Shown here one piece after another: positions 18,821 to 27,315 of a DNA stretch of 63,032 nt. Source of the DNA: an uncultured Hyphomicrobium sp. (GTDB taxonomy: Bacteria; Pseudomonadota; Alphaproteobacteria; Rhizobiales; Hyphomicrobiaceae); assembly GCF_902826555.1 (NCBI RefSeq), contig NZ_CADEFI010000006.1, positions 6,591 to 69,622 of the forward strand. The letters run 5' to 3'. A model generated the notes under the pieces. That model had not been told where the DNA came from and searched no databases. It saw only the letters and a list, made by a program, of their open reading frames with translations. How positions within the stretch are numbered: the first letter of the stretch is position 1; every line of letters starts with the position of its first letter. A program made the position numbers and the translations under genes.

Positions 18821-21800
18821 TCAGTTCGACTTGCGCGAAACTCCGGCCAGCCGTGCCAGGCTCTCGGCGATCGCCGGCGGCAGGTTTGAGAAATCCGGAT
18901 CTGCCGGACGCGCTGACGCGGCACCGGGCGCGGCCGTCGTGGTCGCTGGCCGCGGCGGATTGGGCCGCTGTGCGGCAGGCGCCGGGCCTGCAGGTGCGCC
19001 GCCCCCCGCACTGGGAGATGGGCTGAGCGGTGGCGGGAACGGATGCATGGGCGGTCCACCGACCGGCGGCGGCGGCGCGGCGACCGGCGGCTGCACCAGG
19101 ATCGGCCGCGTCGGAACATCGGCGCCCTGCGGCGGCATGGGCGGAGGCATGGCGCTCGGCATCGGCGGCGCGCTTGCGAAACCGGGAGCAGGCGGCGGCA
19201 CTGGCGGCGGACGGACGGACACGGGCGGCGGGACATCTGCTGGACGCAGCGGCGGCGGCCCGCCAGAACCGGGCAACAAACCTGGCGCGACCAGAGGCGG
19301 GCGCGACTTGCTGGGCGCGGCCGGCCGGGTCGTCGCATCCGCGGGCGCGACGTCGGGCAGAACGTCGGCCAGCCGCGTCACAAGCTGCGAAGGAGCTTGC
19401 ACCGGGGCCATGCCGGCCTGCTTCGGCGCCGGAGCAACGGGCGGCGGCATCGCCGGAGGCGGCACCGGCTGCTCGTGCGCACCGTTGACCGGCTCTTGAC
19501 GCAGGCGGCCACGCCGAGCAAAGCCGCCGGCCTCGGTGGAAGCGGATTGCGGATGGGCTCCGTTGGTACCATGTGGGCGCGCACCGTTCGCGCCGTTCGC
19601 CCCATTCGTGTGCGCTCGCGGCGCGCTTCCGTTGGCCGGCTGGTCCTGAGAGGCCCCAACGGCGGCGTCCGGCCTCCTGCCCTGCGACTTTGCGCTCTTC
19701 TTCTTCGGCTTCGGCCGGAACACGCCGACCGGCTTGTTCTTGTTTTCGCTCGTCCGCACGGCAGCGAGCACCTGCGCGACCTCGGACTCCGCGATGGCAT
19801 TGCCGCAGTAGGGTCCCTGCGCATATTCGCATTCGATCGAGCGCAGGAAACCAACCTCGCTGGCGGTTTCGACGCCCTTAGCGACCACCTTCTTCCCGAG
19901 CTCATGCGCGAGCGCCACCATCGAGCGCACCAGCGCACTGTCGTTGCCGCCCTTGACGGAGCCCGCCTGCATGAAGGCCTGATCGATCTTGATGGTATCG
20001 AACGGCAGGCGCTCGAGATAGGAGAGCGACGAATAGCCGACGCCGAACTCGTCGAGCACGATCTCGGCACCCGCGCCTCTCAGCCATTCGAGGATCTCGG
20101 TCGATTGCTCGGGATTCTCGAGCGTCACCTGCTCCGTGACTTCGATGCGGATCGACCCCTTGGGCACGACGGCGCGCCCGAGGATATGGCGGATCTCTTG
20201 TACCACGTCCTGCCGGAAAAGATGACGGCACGAAATGTTGACGCTGACGAACAGCGGCGACTCGGCACGCTGGAAGTCCTTCTGCCACTGCACGACATCA
20301 CGCGCCGATCGTTGCAGAAGATAGGCGCCGAGCTTGGCAACGAGATCCGTGTCCTCGGTGAACGGCACGAAGGCCGCCGGATCGATCGCACCGAGCTGCG
20401 GATGATCCCAGCGCGCGACTGCTTCGAATCCTGCGAGTTCTTCCGTCGGCAGGTAGATGACGGGAAGATACGCGACGCGCAGCTGGTTCTTCTCCATGGC
20501 GCGCCGCAAGTCCGCCTCGAGAACCCGCCGCTCGTCCTGGTCTCCGCGCATCTCGGGCGAGAACACCTCGATACGGTCGGCGCCGGCCCGCTTGGCGCGG
20601 AACATGGCGATCTCCGCCTTTTTGAGAAGGTCCTCGTGGCTGGTTTCCTCACCGTCGTAAACGGCAACGCCGATCGAGCCCGTGAGCACGATCTCCTGCC
20701 CTGCGATTTTGATCGGCGAACGCAGTGACCGGCGGATGCGCTCGGCGTGCTGCGCCAGCTCCGCCACAGGCTGATCGGCGAGCAGCATCAGAGCGAAACG
20801 GTCGCCCGCGATCCGCCCCAGCGTATCGTTGGGACCGAGATGGCGTTGCAGACGGCGCGCGATGGTGAGCAGGAGACTGTCGCCCAGCACAAGACCGAGC
20901 GAGGAGTTGAGGCTGGTGAATTTGTCGATGTCGATGATGAGCACCGTCGGACGCACCTGGGGCTCGGACTTTGCCCGCCCCATCGCGACCTGCAGACGAT
21001 CGAGCAGCAGCTCGCGGTTCGGCAATCCCGTCAGGCTGTCATGGACCGCGTCATGCAAGAGACGTTCGTGCGCACGCTTGGTATCGGTCACGTCGCGCAA
21101 AAGGCCGACACACTTGAACGAGCGCGGGTCGGAGCCCGGCACGCCGGAAGCCTCGAGTTCGAACCAACGATAGTTGTTGTCGGCCTGCCGCAGACGGAAA
21201 TCGCATTGCACCTTGCCGTCGCGGCGCTCCTGCACCGTGAACAGGGCGAGGCGGAACCGCTCGCGGTCGGAGGGATGCAGATGGCGCAGGAATTCGTCGG
21301 TTCGCGCCGAAAGGTCACCGGGCGATAGCCCGAGTAAAAGCTCGACCGTCTGGCTGACCTTTACCTCGTCGCGCCGCGCATTCCATTCCCAAACCGCCGC
21401 CCCCGACGCCTCGACCGCGATCGAGCGCGCCTGTAGCTCGGATGGCGCCGCACCATAGACGGGCTCTCCCGCCCGGAAGGCGTACTGCGTGACGGTAAAT
21501 CCGATCGAGACCAGGATCAGCACCAGCCCCGAAACGAGACCGAAGACCACCACCTCGCCCGAAAGCTTGCCGGTGAGCGCGACGGCCGCGCCGAACAGCC
21601 AGACCAGGAACAGGATCCACGTCGGGACCAAAGACAGTGCGCGATCCTGCCCGCGCAACGCCAGGTAAAGGATGAGACCGGTGCCGGTAAGACCGATGAA
21701 GCCGAACGACAGCCGCGCAAACGTCGCCGCGAGGCGCGGATCGATGATCGCCACCGCAATCAGCGAGAATTGCGCCAGCAGCCAGACCGTGATCAGCATT

Positions 21801-22678
21801 CGGATCAGGCCGTGCCAAAGCGCGAGCCGGAGGAAGACGTGCAGGAACACCACGAGGCTCGCGGCGAGCGCCGCCTCGGTGGCTGCGCGATAGACCGCAT
21901 TCGCCTCCGGCTTGAGCAGGAACAGCTTGTGGAAGAAGCCGAAGTCGACGCAAAGGTAGGCCAGCGCGCACCACGCCACCAGCGCGGCCGCGGGAAACAC
22001 CAGCTTGTGATTGGCGGCGAAGATGGCCGTGAGAAAGATCGCGAGCAGGCCCGTGAGCCCCAGCATCACGCCATTGAAGAGCTGCCGGTCGGAAATCTTG
22101 ATTTCATAGTCGAGCGGCTTCCAGAGGTAGAGCCGCGTGAAGCGCTCGGAGGAAAGCTCTGCGACGTAGGTGATGGTCTGCCCGGGCTCGAGCGTAATAC
22201 GGAACACGTCGGCCCGGTCGCTCTTGATGCGCTCGGGCACGAAACCGATCGAGGGCGTCACCGCTTCGATGCGCCGTGCATCGAGGTCCGGCCACACGAT
22301 GCCCGACCCGATGATGCTGTAGCGCTCTGCCGAGAGCCAGCGCTCGACCGGCTTGTCGGATGGATTGGTGAGAGCGAACACGACCCAGTTGGGGTTGGTG
22401 CCTTGCGTCGTCGCGTCGACCGACATGCGTCCCGCGAGCCCGTCGGCACCGGCTGCCGTCTCGACCTGCAGGCTGTCGCCGCGCGATTCGTAAAGGTCGC
22501 CGAGCGTCGTGATCTCCACGCGCCCCTGGTCGGAGCCGATCTCGATCGCCTTCAAGGCGAAGGCGGGCTGAGAATGCACGAGCAGAGCCACGAGCCCCGC
22601 GAACGCGAACAGGCTGAGCCTGATGGCGTGCGCCGCCGGCAGTATGCCGCGGACCACCGCTCGCGACAGCCCCCTCAT
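18821..22678 (-). CDS. Large membrane PAS-GGDEF-EAL protein with substituted catalytic residues and Pro-rich tail
   Basis: 1285 residues. Order: signal peptide (1-41, ending SQPAFA); extracytoplasmic beta-rich domain (about 42-195, like the 7TMR-DISM sensor class); about seven membrane helices (200-405); PAS domain (about 418-535); GGDEF domain (about 540-710); EAL domain (about 715-975); and a 310-residue low-complexity tail rich in Pro, Ala and Asn-Gly repeats ending DFSNLPPAIAESLARLAG. The GGDEF loop reads AGDRF (624-628). The EAL domain keeps Glu752, Asn814, Glu848, Asp876, Lys897 and Gln954 but has Glu877 for the second Asp of DDFGTG, and Lys934 where the EGVET Glu should be (AKGVET). 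Catalysis in both domains is doubtful, so a c-di-GMP-binding or protein-contact role is inferred. ATG at 22676-22678 overlaps the stop of the preceding gene (ATGA), which sets the start. Confidence 0.88.
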   Translation of the reverse strand: MRGLSRAVVRGILPAAHAIRLSLFAFAGLVALLVHSQPAFALKAIEIGSDQGRVEITTLGDLYESRGDSLQVETAAGADGLAGRMSVDATTQGTNPNWVVFALTNPSDKPVERWLSAERYSIIGSGIVWPDLDARRIEAVTPSIGFVPERIKSDRADVFRITLEPGQTITYVAELSSERFTRLYLWKPLDYEIKISDRQLFNGVMLGLTGLLAIFLTAIFAANHKLVFPAAALVAWCALAYLCVDFGFFHKLFLLKPEANAVYRAATEAALAASLVVFLHVFLRLALWHGLIRMLITVWLLAQFSLIAVAIIDPRLAATFARLSFGFIGLTGTGLILYLALRGQDRALSLVPTWILFLVWLFGAAVALTGKLSGEVVVFGLVSGLVLILVSIGFTVTQYAFRAGEPVYGAAPSELQARSIAVEASGAAVWEWNARRDEVKVSQTVELLLGLSPGDLSARTDEFLRHLHPSDRERFRLALFTVQERRDGKVQCDFRLRQADNNYRWFELEASGVPGSDPRSFKCVGLLRDVTDTKRAHERLLHDAVHDSLTGLPNRELLLDRLQVAMGRAKSEPQVRPTVLIIDIDKFTSLNSSLGLVLGDSLLLTIARRLQRHLGPNDTLGRIAGDRFALMLLADQPVAELAQHAERIRRSLRSPIKIAGQEIVLTGSIGVAVYDGEETSHEDLLKKAEIAMFRAKRAGADRIEVFSPEMRGDQDERRVLEADLRRAMEKNQLRVAYLPVIYLPTEELAGFEAVARWDHPQLGAIDPAAFVPFTEDTDLVAKLGAYLLQRSARDVVQWQKDFQRAESPLFVSVNISCRHLFRQDVVQEIRHILGRAVVPKGSIRIEVTEQVTLENPEQSTEILEWLRGAGAEIVLDEFGVGYSSLSYLERLPFDTIKIDQAFMQAGSVKGGNDSALVRSMVALAHELGKKVVAKGVETASEVGFLRSIECEYAQGPYCGNAIAESEVAQVLAAVRTSENKNKPVGVFRPKPKKKSAKSQGRRPDAAVGASQDQPANGSAPRAHTNGANGANGARPHGTNGAHPQSASTEAGGFARRGRLRQEPVNGAHEQPVPPPAMPPPVAPAPKQAGMAPVQAPSQLVTRLADVLPDVAPADATTRPAAPSKSRPPLVAPGLLPGSGGPPPLRPADVPPPVSVRPPPVPPPAPGFASAPPMPSAMPPPMPPQGADVPTRPILVQPPVAAPPPPVGGPPMHPFPPPLSPSPSAGGGAPAGPAPAAQRPNPPRPATTTAAPGAASARPADPDFSNLPPAIAESLARLAGVSRKSN

Positions 22679-23274
22679 CGCCGGACCTCCCGCGTCATCC
22701 AGTCCTCGGCCAGAATGGCAAACAGGAGATGATCCTGCCACGCGCCATTGATCTTGAGGTAGCGCCTCGCCAGGCCTTCCTCGCTGAAGCCGGCGCGCTG
22801 CAGCACACCTGCGGAGCGCTCGTTACCGGGCTGTGCGGCCGCCTCGACGCGGTGCAGTCTCAAGGTCTCGAACGCGTGCGGCAGCACGGCGCGCACCGCG
22901 GCCGTCATGTGTCCCTGCCCGACGAACGGCAACCCGAGCCAATAGCCGAGCATGGCCGACTGCGTGACGCCACGGCGAACGTTGGACAGCGTAACGCCGC
23001 CGATCAGCCGGTCGTGCTCCGCCTCGAACAAAAGATACGCGTAGCCGAGATCGTCTCGCGCCTCGCGCTGGTAGTGCCGGATACGGCGGCGATAGGCGCT
23101 CTTCGTAAGATCGTCGCGAGGCCAAGCGGGCTCCCACGGCACCAGATGCGCGCGGCTCAGCGCGCGCAGCTCGGCCCATGGTCCGTAATCGCTGACGAGC
23201 GGTGGACGCAGCCAGACGCCGCGGCCTTGGATTACCGCCCACTCCGACGAGTTTCCGGCCCTCAGAAACGCCAT
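22675..23274 (-). CDS. GNAT family N-acetyltransferase (RimJ/RimL-like)
   Basis: A 199-residue acetyl-CoA-dependent acetyltransferase. The RimJ/RimL pattern is visible: GRGVWLRPPLVSDYGPW at the start, GGVTLSNVRRGVTQSAMLGY, the CoA-binding segment GLPFVGQGHMTAAV and LHRVEAAAQPGNERS followed by VLQRAGFSEEG. The family often modifies protein N-termini or small molecules; the substrate here is unknown. Its ATG overlaps the stop of the M16 gene by one base (TGATG), and its own stop overlaps the next gene by four. Confidence 0.88.
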   Translation of the reverse strand: MAFLRAGNSSEWAVIQGRGVWLRPPLVSDYGPWAELRALSRAHLVPWEPAWPRDDLTKSAYRRRIRHYQREARDDLGYAYLLFEAEHDRLIGGVTLSNVRRGVTQSAMLGYWLGLPFVGQGHMTAAVRAVLPHAFETLRLHRVEAAAQPGNERSAGVLQRAGFSEEGLARRYLKINGAWQDHLLFAILAEDWMTREVRR

Positions 23275-24569
23275 CAGGCTGTCTTCGCCTCCGAGCTGAC
23301 CGACCTCCGGCCCATCCGCTGCGCCGCATCCAACGCCAGCCGCTCAGAAGCTTTACCCGCTCCGACCACGGCCACGGACGGCTTCCGCGCCAGCAGACTC
23401 CGCGCGAAAATGCCGACATCCTCGGCAGCGACATCGTCGACTTTGCGGATCAGCTCGTCGCTGCCGACGATCCGTCCGTAAACTAACATATGACGCGCCA
23501 TCTGCTCGGCGCGAGCCGAGGATGATTCGAGGCTTATTAGCAGGCCGGCCTTGAGCTGAGCTTTCGCCCGGCCAAGCTCGGCAGCCGACGGCCCATTGGC
23601 CGCCAGATCCTCGAGCTCGCTGCCCGTCACGTCGATAAGGCTGGCCATCAGCTCCGTTCCAGTCGCCGCATGCACCGCGAGAAGACCCGTATCGCCGAGC
23701 CCCCAGGCGGACGAATAGATAGAATAGCAAAGCCCTCGCTTCTCACGGGCCTCCTGAAACAGGCGGGATGACATTCCCCCGCCGAACAGCCCCGAGAAAA
23801 CTTGAGCCGCGAAATACGCGTTGTCACGATAGGAAGGTCCTTCGAACGCAAGCGCGAGATGGCTCTGCTCGAAGCGTTTTTGATGCCAGCGGACGCCGCC
23901 CTGGTAGGTGGCTCGCTCCTCCCCCACAATCTCGTCTTGAGTGAGCCCCCCGAATAGGGCTTCAGCGTGGCGAACCAGTGGCGCATGCTGGATTGCCCCC
24001 GCCGCAGAAAGCACCATGCGTTGGGGCCTGTAGTGCCTGGAAAGGAACGCCGAGAGATCGGCGGGCGAGAAGCGCCGCACGTTGGCCGCCGGCCCAAGAA
24101 TGGTGCGCCCGAGCGCCTGCTCCGGATAGGCAGCCTCGTTGACCAGCTCGAAGGCAATGTCCTCTGGGCTGTCCCGGGTCGAGGCGATCTCCTGCAGGAT
24201 CACCTCCCGCTCGCGTTCGAGCTCATCGGGGGAAAACCTCGAGTTGAGCAGAATGTCGGCGAGCAACTCCAGGGCGACCCCTTCGTCTCCTTTGAGAACG
24301 CGGGCGAAATAGGCCGTGGTCTCGAGGCCTGTGGCGGCGTTGAGCTCGCCGCCCACCGCCTCGATCTCCTCGGCGATCGCCTGCGCCGAGCGCGAGGTCG
24401 TTCCTTTGAACGACATGTGCTCGAGAAAATGCGAGATCCCATTCTCCGCCGGCGCCTCGTGCCGCGAGCCGACACCGACCCAGACCCCGAGCGAGGTCGT
24501 CTCGAGATGCGGCATGCTGTGGGTGATGACGGTGAGACCGTTACCGAGCCGCGAGATCTCTTCGGTCAC
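23274..24569 (-). CDS. M16 family zinc metallopeptidase (processing-peptidase-like)
   Basis: 431 residues, resembling the PqqL/mitochondrial processing peptidase beta group. The inverted zinc motif HFLEH (residues 47-51, in NGISHFLEHMSFKGT) is intact, with the downstream Glu in the LERERE..LQEI helix and the second M16 domain at about 210-410. Proteins of this type follow thrC in many alphaproteobacteria. I chose GTG at 24567-24569, which overlaps the thrC stop (GTGA) and yields the family-typical start TEEISRLGNGLTVIT; the longer open frame lies inside thrC. Confidence 0.94.
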   Translation of the reverse strand: MTEEISRLGNGLTVITHSMPHLETTSLGVWVGVGSRHEAPAENGISHFLEHMSFKGTTSRSAQAIAEEIEAVGGELNAATGLETTAYFARVLKGDEGVALELLADILLNSRFSPDELEREREVILQEIASTRDSPEDIAFELVNEAAYPEQALGRTILGPAANVRRFSPADLSAFLSRHYRPQRMVLSAAGAIQHAPLVRHAEALFGGLTQDEIVGEERATYQGGVRWHQKRFEQSHLALAFEGPSYRDNAYFAAQVFSGLFGGGMSSRLFQEAREKRGLCYSIYSSAWGLGDTGLLAVHAATGTELMASLIDVTGSELEDLAANGPSAAELGRAKAQLKAGLLISLESSSARAEQMARHMLVYGRIVGSDELIRKVDDVAAEDVGIFARSLLARKPSVAVVGAGKASERLALDAAQRMGRRSVSSEAKTA

Positions 24570-25975
24570 TGCGCACCTGCCGCAGCCGCCCGTACCGCAT
24601 CCTCGACGAAGCCTTTGACGGCCGCGAGATCGTTTTCGAGCACCGGAAAGCGCTCGCGATCGACAAGAAGCGAGGAGAGCCGCGGAGGCAGCGGCGGCCG
24701 CTCGCCCGTAATCCGCTCCATGGCGTCCGGGAACTTCGCGGGATGCGCCGTCGAGAGCACGATGCCGGGATCGCCCGCCTGGGTCGTCGTCCGCTCGAGC
24801 GCGACGAGCCCGCACGCCGTGTGCGGATCCAGCAGATAGCCGCTTCCCGCCTTCGCGCGCCGGATCGCGTCCGCCACGTCGGCCTCGCTGGCGGACACCG
24901 CGCCGAACTCATCCTTGAAGCGCCCCGCACAGGGCCCGAGCTCGAAGCGGCGGCCCTGCACCAGCGCCCCCATGGCACCACGAATGAATCCTGCATCCCG
25001 TCCCGACGCCTCGAACAGGTAACGCTCGAAGTTGGACGAGATCTGGATATCCATGGACGGCGAGCTTGTCTCGACCACGCTGCGCATCTCGTAGACGCCC
25101 GTCGCGTGCGCGCGCGGCAGGATGTCGTTTTCGTTGGACGCGATGACGAGGCGCGCGATGGGAAGCCCCATCCGCTTCGCCACCCAGCCGGCGAGAATGT
25201 CGCCGAAATTTCCGGTCGGAACGGCGAAAGTGACCGCTCGGTGCGGCGCGCCGAGCGCCACCGCCGCCACGAAGTAGTAGGTCACCTGCGCGACGATGCG
25301 CGCCCAGTTGATGGAGTTGACCCCTGAAAGGCTCATGCGGTCCCGGAACGCATGGTCGTTGAACATCGCTTTGACCAGCGCCTGGCAGTCGTCGAACGTG
25401 CCCTTGACGGCGACGGCGTGCACATTCGCTTCCGTCGGCGTCGTCATCATGCGCCGCTGCACATCCGACACCCGCCCATCGGGAAACAGGATCACCACAT
25501 CCACGCGCTTCGAGCTGCGAAAAGCCTCGATGGCCGCCCCGCCCGTGTCGCCCGACGTCGCACCGACGATCGTCGCGCGCCGGCTGCGCTTGGCGAGTGC
25601 ATGGTCCATGAGGCGGGCGAGCAGCTGCATCGCCACGTCCTTGAACGCCAGCGTCGGCCCATGAAAAAGCTCGAGCACCCAGCGGTTGCGGTCGATCTGC
25701 ACCAGCGGCGTCACCGCTGGGTGGCCGAAGCGGCCATAAGCCTCCCGCGCCATCGCCAGCAGCGTCGGCTTGTCGATCGAGCTGCCGACGAACGGCGCCA
25801 TGACCTCGGCCGCCACCTCGGCGAACGGCTTGCCCGCAAACGATGCGATGGTGTCCGGAGCCAGCGTCGGCCACGTCTCCGGCACGTAGAGCCCGCCGTC
25901 GCGTGCGAGGCCCGCAAGAAGCACGTCCTCGAACGTGAGGGAGGCGGCCTCGCCCCGGGTGGAAATGTAGGTCAC
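24566..25975 (-). CDS. thrC: Threonine synthase
   Basis: A PLP enzyme converting O-phosphohomoserine (made by ThrB) to threonine. 469 residues, the usual size. Visible: start TYISTRGEAASLTFEDVLLAG, the PLP-lysine segment GPTLAFKDVAMQLL, phosphate-binding GATSGDTGGAA, and SGVNSINWARI. I chose GTG at 25975 because homologues begin with this motif and AGGA lies about ten bases upstream; an ATG at 26023 would add a 16-residue leader. It heads a run of four overlapping genes (thrC, M16, GNAT, GGDEF/EAL). Confidence 0.95.
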   Translation of the reverse strand: MTYISTRGEAASLTFEDVLLAGLARDGGLYVPETWPTLAPDTIASFAGKPFAEVAAEVMAPFVGSSIDKPTLLAMAREAYGRFGHPAVTPLVQIDRNRWVLELFHGPTLAFKDVAMQLLARLMDHALAKRSRRATIVGATSGDTGGAAIEAFRSSKRVDVVILFPDGRVSDVQRRMMTTPTEANVHAVAVKGTFDDCQALVKAMFNDHAFRDRMSLSGVNSINWARIVAQVTYYFVAAVALGAPHRAVTFAVPTGNFGDILAGWVAKRMGLPIARLVIASNENDILPRAHATGVYEMRSVVETSSPSMDIQISSNFERYLFEASGRDAGFIRGAMGALVQGRRFELGPCAGRFKDEFGAVSASEADVADAIRRAKAGSGYLLDPHTACGLVALERTTTQAGDPGIVLSTAHPAKFPDAMERITGERPPLPPRLSSLLVDRERFPVLENDLAAVKGFVEDAVRAAAAGAQ

Positions 25976-26076
25976 GGGCTTGCTGTCCTGGGTTGTAGCG
26001 CCGCTCACGAAGAAGCGGCCCATCGGTTCTTACGCTGTAAAGGCCCGCTTGCCGCGGATCAAGCAAAGGCCGCCGA

Positions 26077-26835
26077 TTAGGCCGCCGCGCGAAGCCGCGT
26101 CCAGGCAAAGGCCGCAAAAACGGCGATGAGCGTCCCGGCAAGGCCGAACCACGTCAACGCGTACTCGAGATGGCGGTTGGGCAGGTCGACGAGCGTCGCA
26201 CGCCCCATCGGCCAACCACCGGGAGCGGCGTCCTCCGCGTCGAGGAAAGCTGCAATGGGCGTGCGGTCCGTTCCGGAATAAGCCGAGGCGAAGAGACCGG
26301 CATAGTCGCGCCAGAACCAAAGATTGGCCTTGGTATCGTTGTCGGGCGTGAACGTGCCCTTGTGCCCGGGGCCGCGCATCAGGCCGATAACCTCCACCTC
26401 GCCGTCGACCTGTCCCTGCGGCCGTTTCGCCGGGTCCTTGAGATCCTCCGGCACGAAACCGCGGTTGATGAACACGACGGCCTTTGTGCCGGCGACCTCG
26501 AGCGGCGTATAGACGTGATAGCCAGGTCCCAGCTTCGCATCCGGCGCGTAGAAATAACGTTCCTTGTCGTGCGCGTAACGGCCGCGAATTTTGGCCCGCA
26601 TGTATTCGAAGCCGAGGTCGTTATCGTGGGTTGCGCTATAGGCATTCAGGAGATCGACTGGCGGCTCCGTCGCGCGCGCCGCGATCGTGGCCAGCAGCGT
26701 TTCCTTCCAGGCCTTGCGCTCGAGCTGCCAGAACCCGAGACCAAGCAGGATCGCAAGCGCCACGAGCGTCATCGCCGCTGCTGGCACCAGGCTGCGGACA
26801 CGAGCCCGGACACTCGGCGCATCAGTCGCGTTCAT
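26077..26835 (-). CDS. SURF1 family cytochrome oxidase assembly protein
   Basis: A 252-residue inner-membrane protein that helps insert heme a into cytochrome oxidase subunit I. Two membrane helices at the ends (VPAAAMTLVALAILLGLGFWQLERKAWK and the C-terminal WFGLAGTLIAVFAAF) flank a periplasmic domain with the SURF1 signatures GYHVYTPLE, VFINRGFVPED and HLEYALTWFGLA. It starts five bases after the DUF983 gene stop, so the two are co-translated, downstream of the cox genes. Confidence 0.93.
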   Translation of the reverse strand: MNATDAPSVRARVRSLVPAAAMTLVALAILLGLGFWQLERKAWKETLLATIAARATEPPVDLLNAYSATHDNDLGFEYMRAKIRGRYAHDKERYFYAPDAKLGPGYHVYTPLEVAGTKAVVFINRGFVPEDLKDPAKRPQGQVDGEVEVIGLMRGPGHKGTFTPDNDTKANLWFWRDYAGLFASAYSGTDRTPIAAFLDAEDAAPGGWPMGRATLVDLPNRHLEYALTWFGLAGTLIAVFAAFAWTRLRAAA

Positions 26836-26839
26836 GCTC

Positions 26840-27232
26840 TCAATCCTTGGCCAGTCGGCCCTCTTCCGCCTTGTGATGCCACTGCAGCGCGATCAGGATC
26901 GCTTTGAGGAAGCGGAGCAGGATGAACGCCAGCAGCGGCGTCAGGATCCCCCACAGCACCACATGCACCCATACCGGCGGTTCATAGCGGAACTCGACGA
27001 ACAACGCGCCGCCGAGCACGACGAAACCCAGGATCAGAATGGCGAACACCGCCGGGCCATCACCGGTGTCGATGAACTTGTAGTCGAGACCACAGCTCTC
27101 GCAGGCGGACCGCAACATCAACCCGTTGCGAAACAGCCCTCCGCGTCCGCAACGCGGGCAGCGCGCGAGCGTCCCCGCAAAAAGCGGATTGACGCCACGC
27201 TCCGTCCCTTTGGTCGCCTCGCCACCCGCCAT
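26840..27232 (-). CDS. DUF983 zinc-ribbon membrane protein
   Basis: A 130-residue protein of the DUF983 family commonly found in alphaproteobacterial cox clusters. Two CxxC pairs form a probable zinc ribbon (CPRCGRGGLF; CESCGLDY), followed by two membrane helices (FAILILGFVVLGGALFVEF; VHVVLWGILTPLLAFILL). The position between ctaE and surf1 suggests a role in oxidase biogenesis; no biochemical role is established that I know of. Confidence 0.9.
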   Translation of the reverse strand: MAGGEATKGTERGVNPLFAGTLARCPRCGRGGLFRNGLMLRSACESCGLDYKFIDTGDGPAVFAILILGFVVLGGALFVEFRYEPPVWVHVVLWGILTPLLAFILLRFLKAILIALQWHHKAEEGRLAKD

Positions 27233-27258
27233 ATCAAGTGCTCCTCGGAATGGACAAA

Positions 27259-27284
27259 GGGGTCGGGCTCAAAGTCCCGACCCC
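27259..27284 (-). terminator. Strong hairpin between ctaE and the DUF983 gene
   Basis: GGGGTCGGG / CCCGACCCC, a perfect nine-base stem with an eight-base loop. On the minus strand it is followed only by TTTG, so it probably terminates transcription partially after the oxidase structural genes, lowering expression of the assembly genes beyond it (inference). Confidence 0.6.
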
Positions 27285-27315
27285 TCATATCGACGTCAGC
27301 GCAAGCGATGCGCCG

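Noticed and set aside
18821-19740. Frameshift or assembly error in the tail of the GGDEF/EAL gene
   Set aside because: The frame stays open to the stop with regular third-position GC and a plausible C-terminal helix, so the low-complexity tail looks genuine.
19043-20728. Long plus-strand open frame opposite the GGDEF/EAL gene
   Set aside because: Arg-rich shadow of the Pro-rich tail and the EAL domain.
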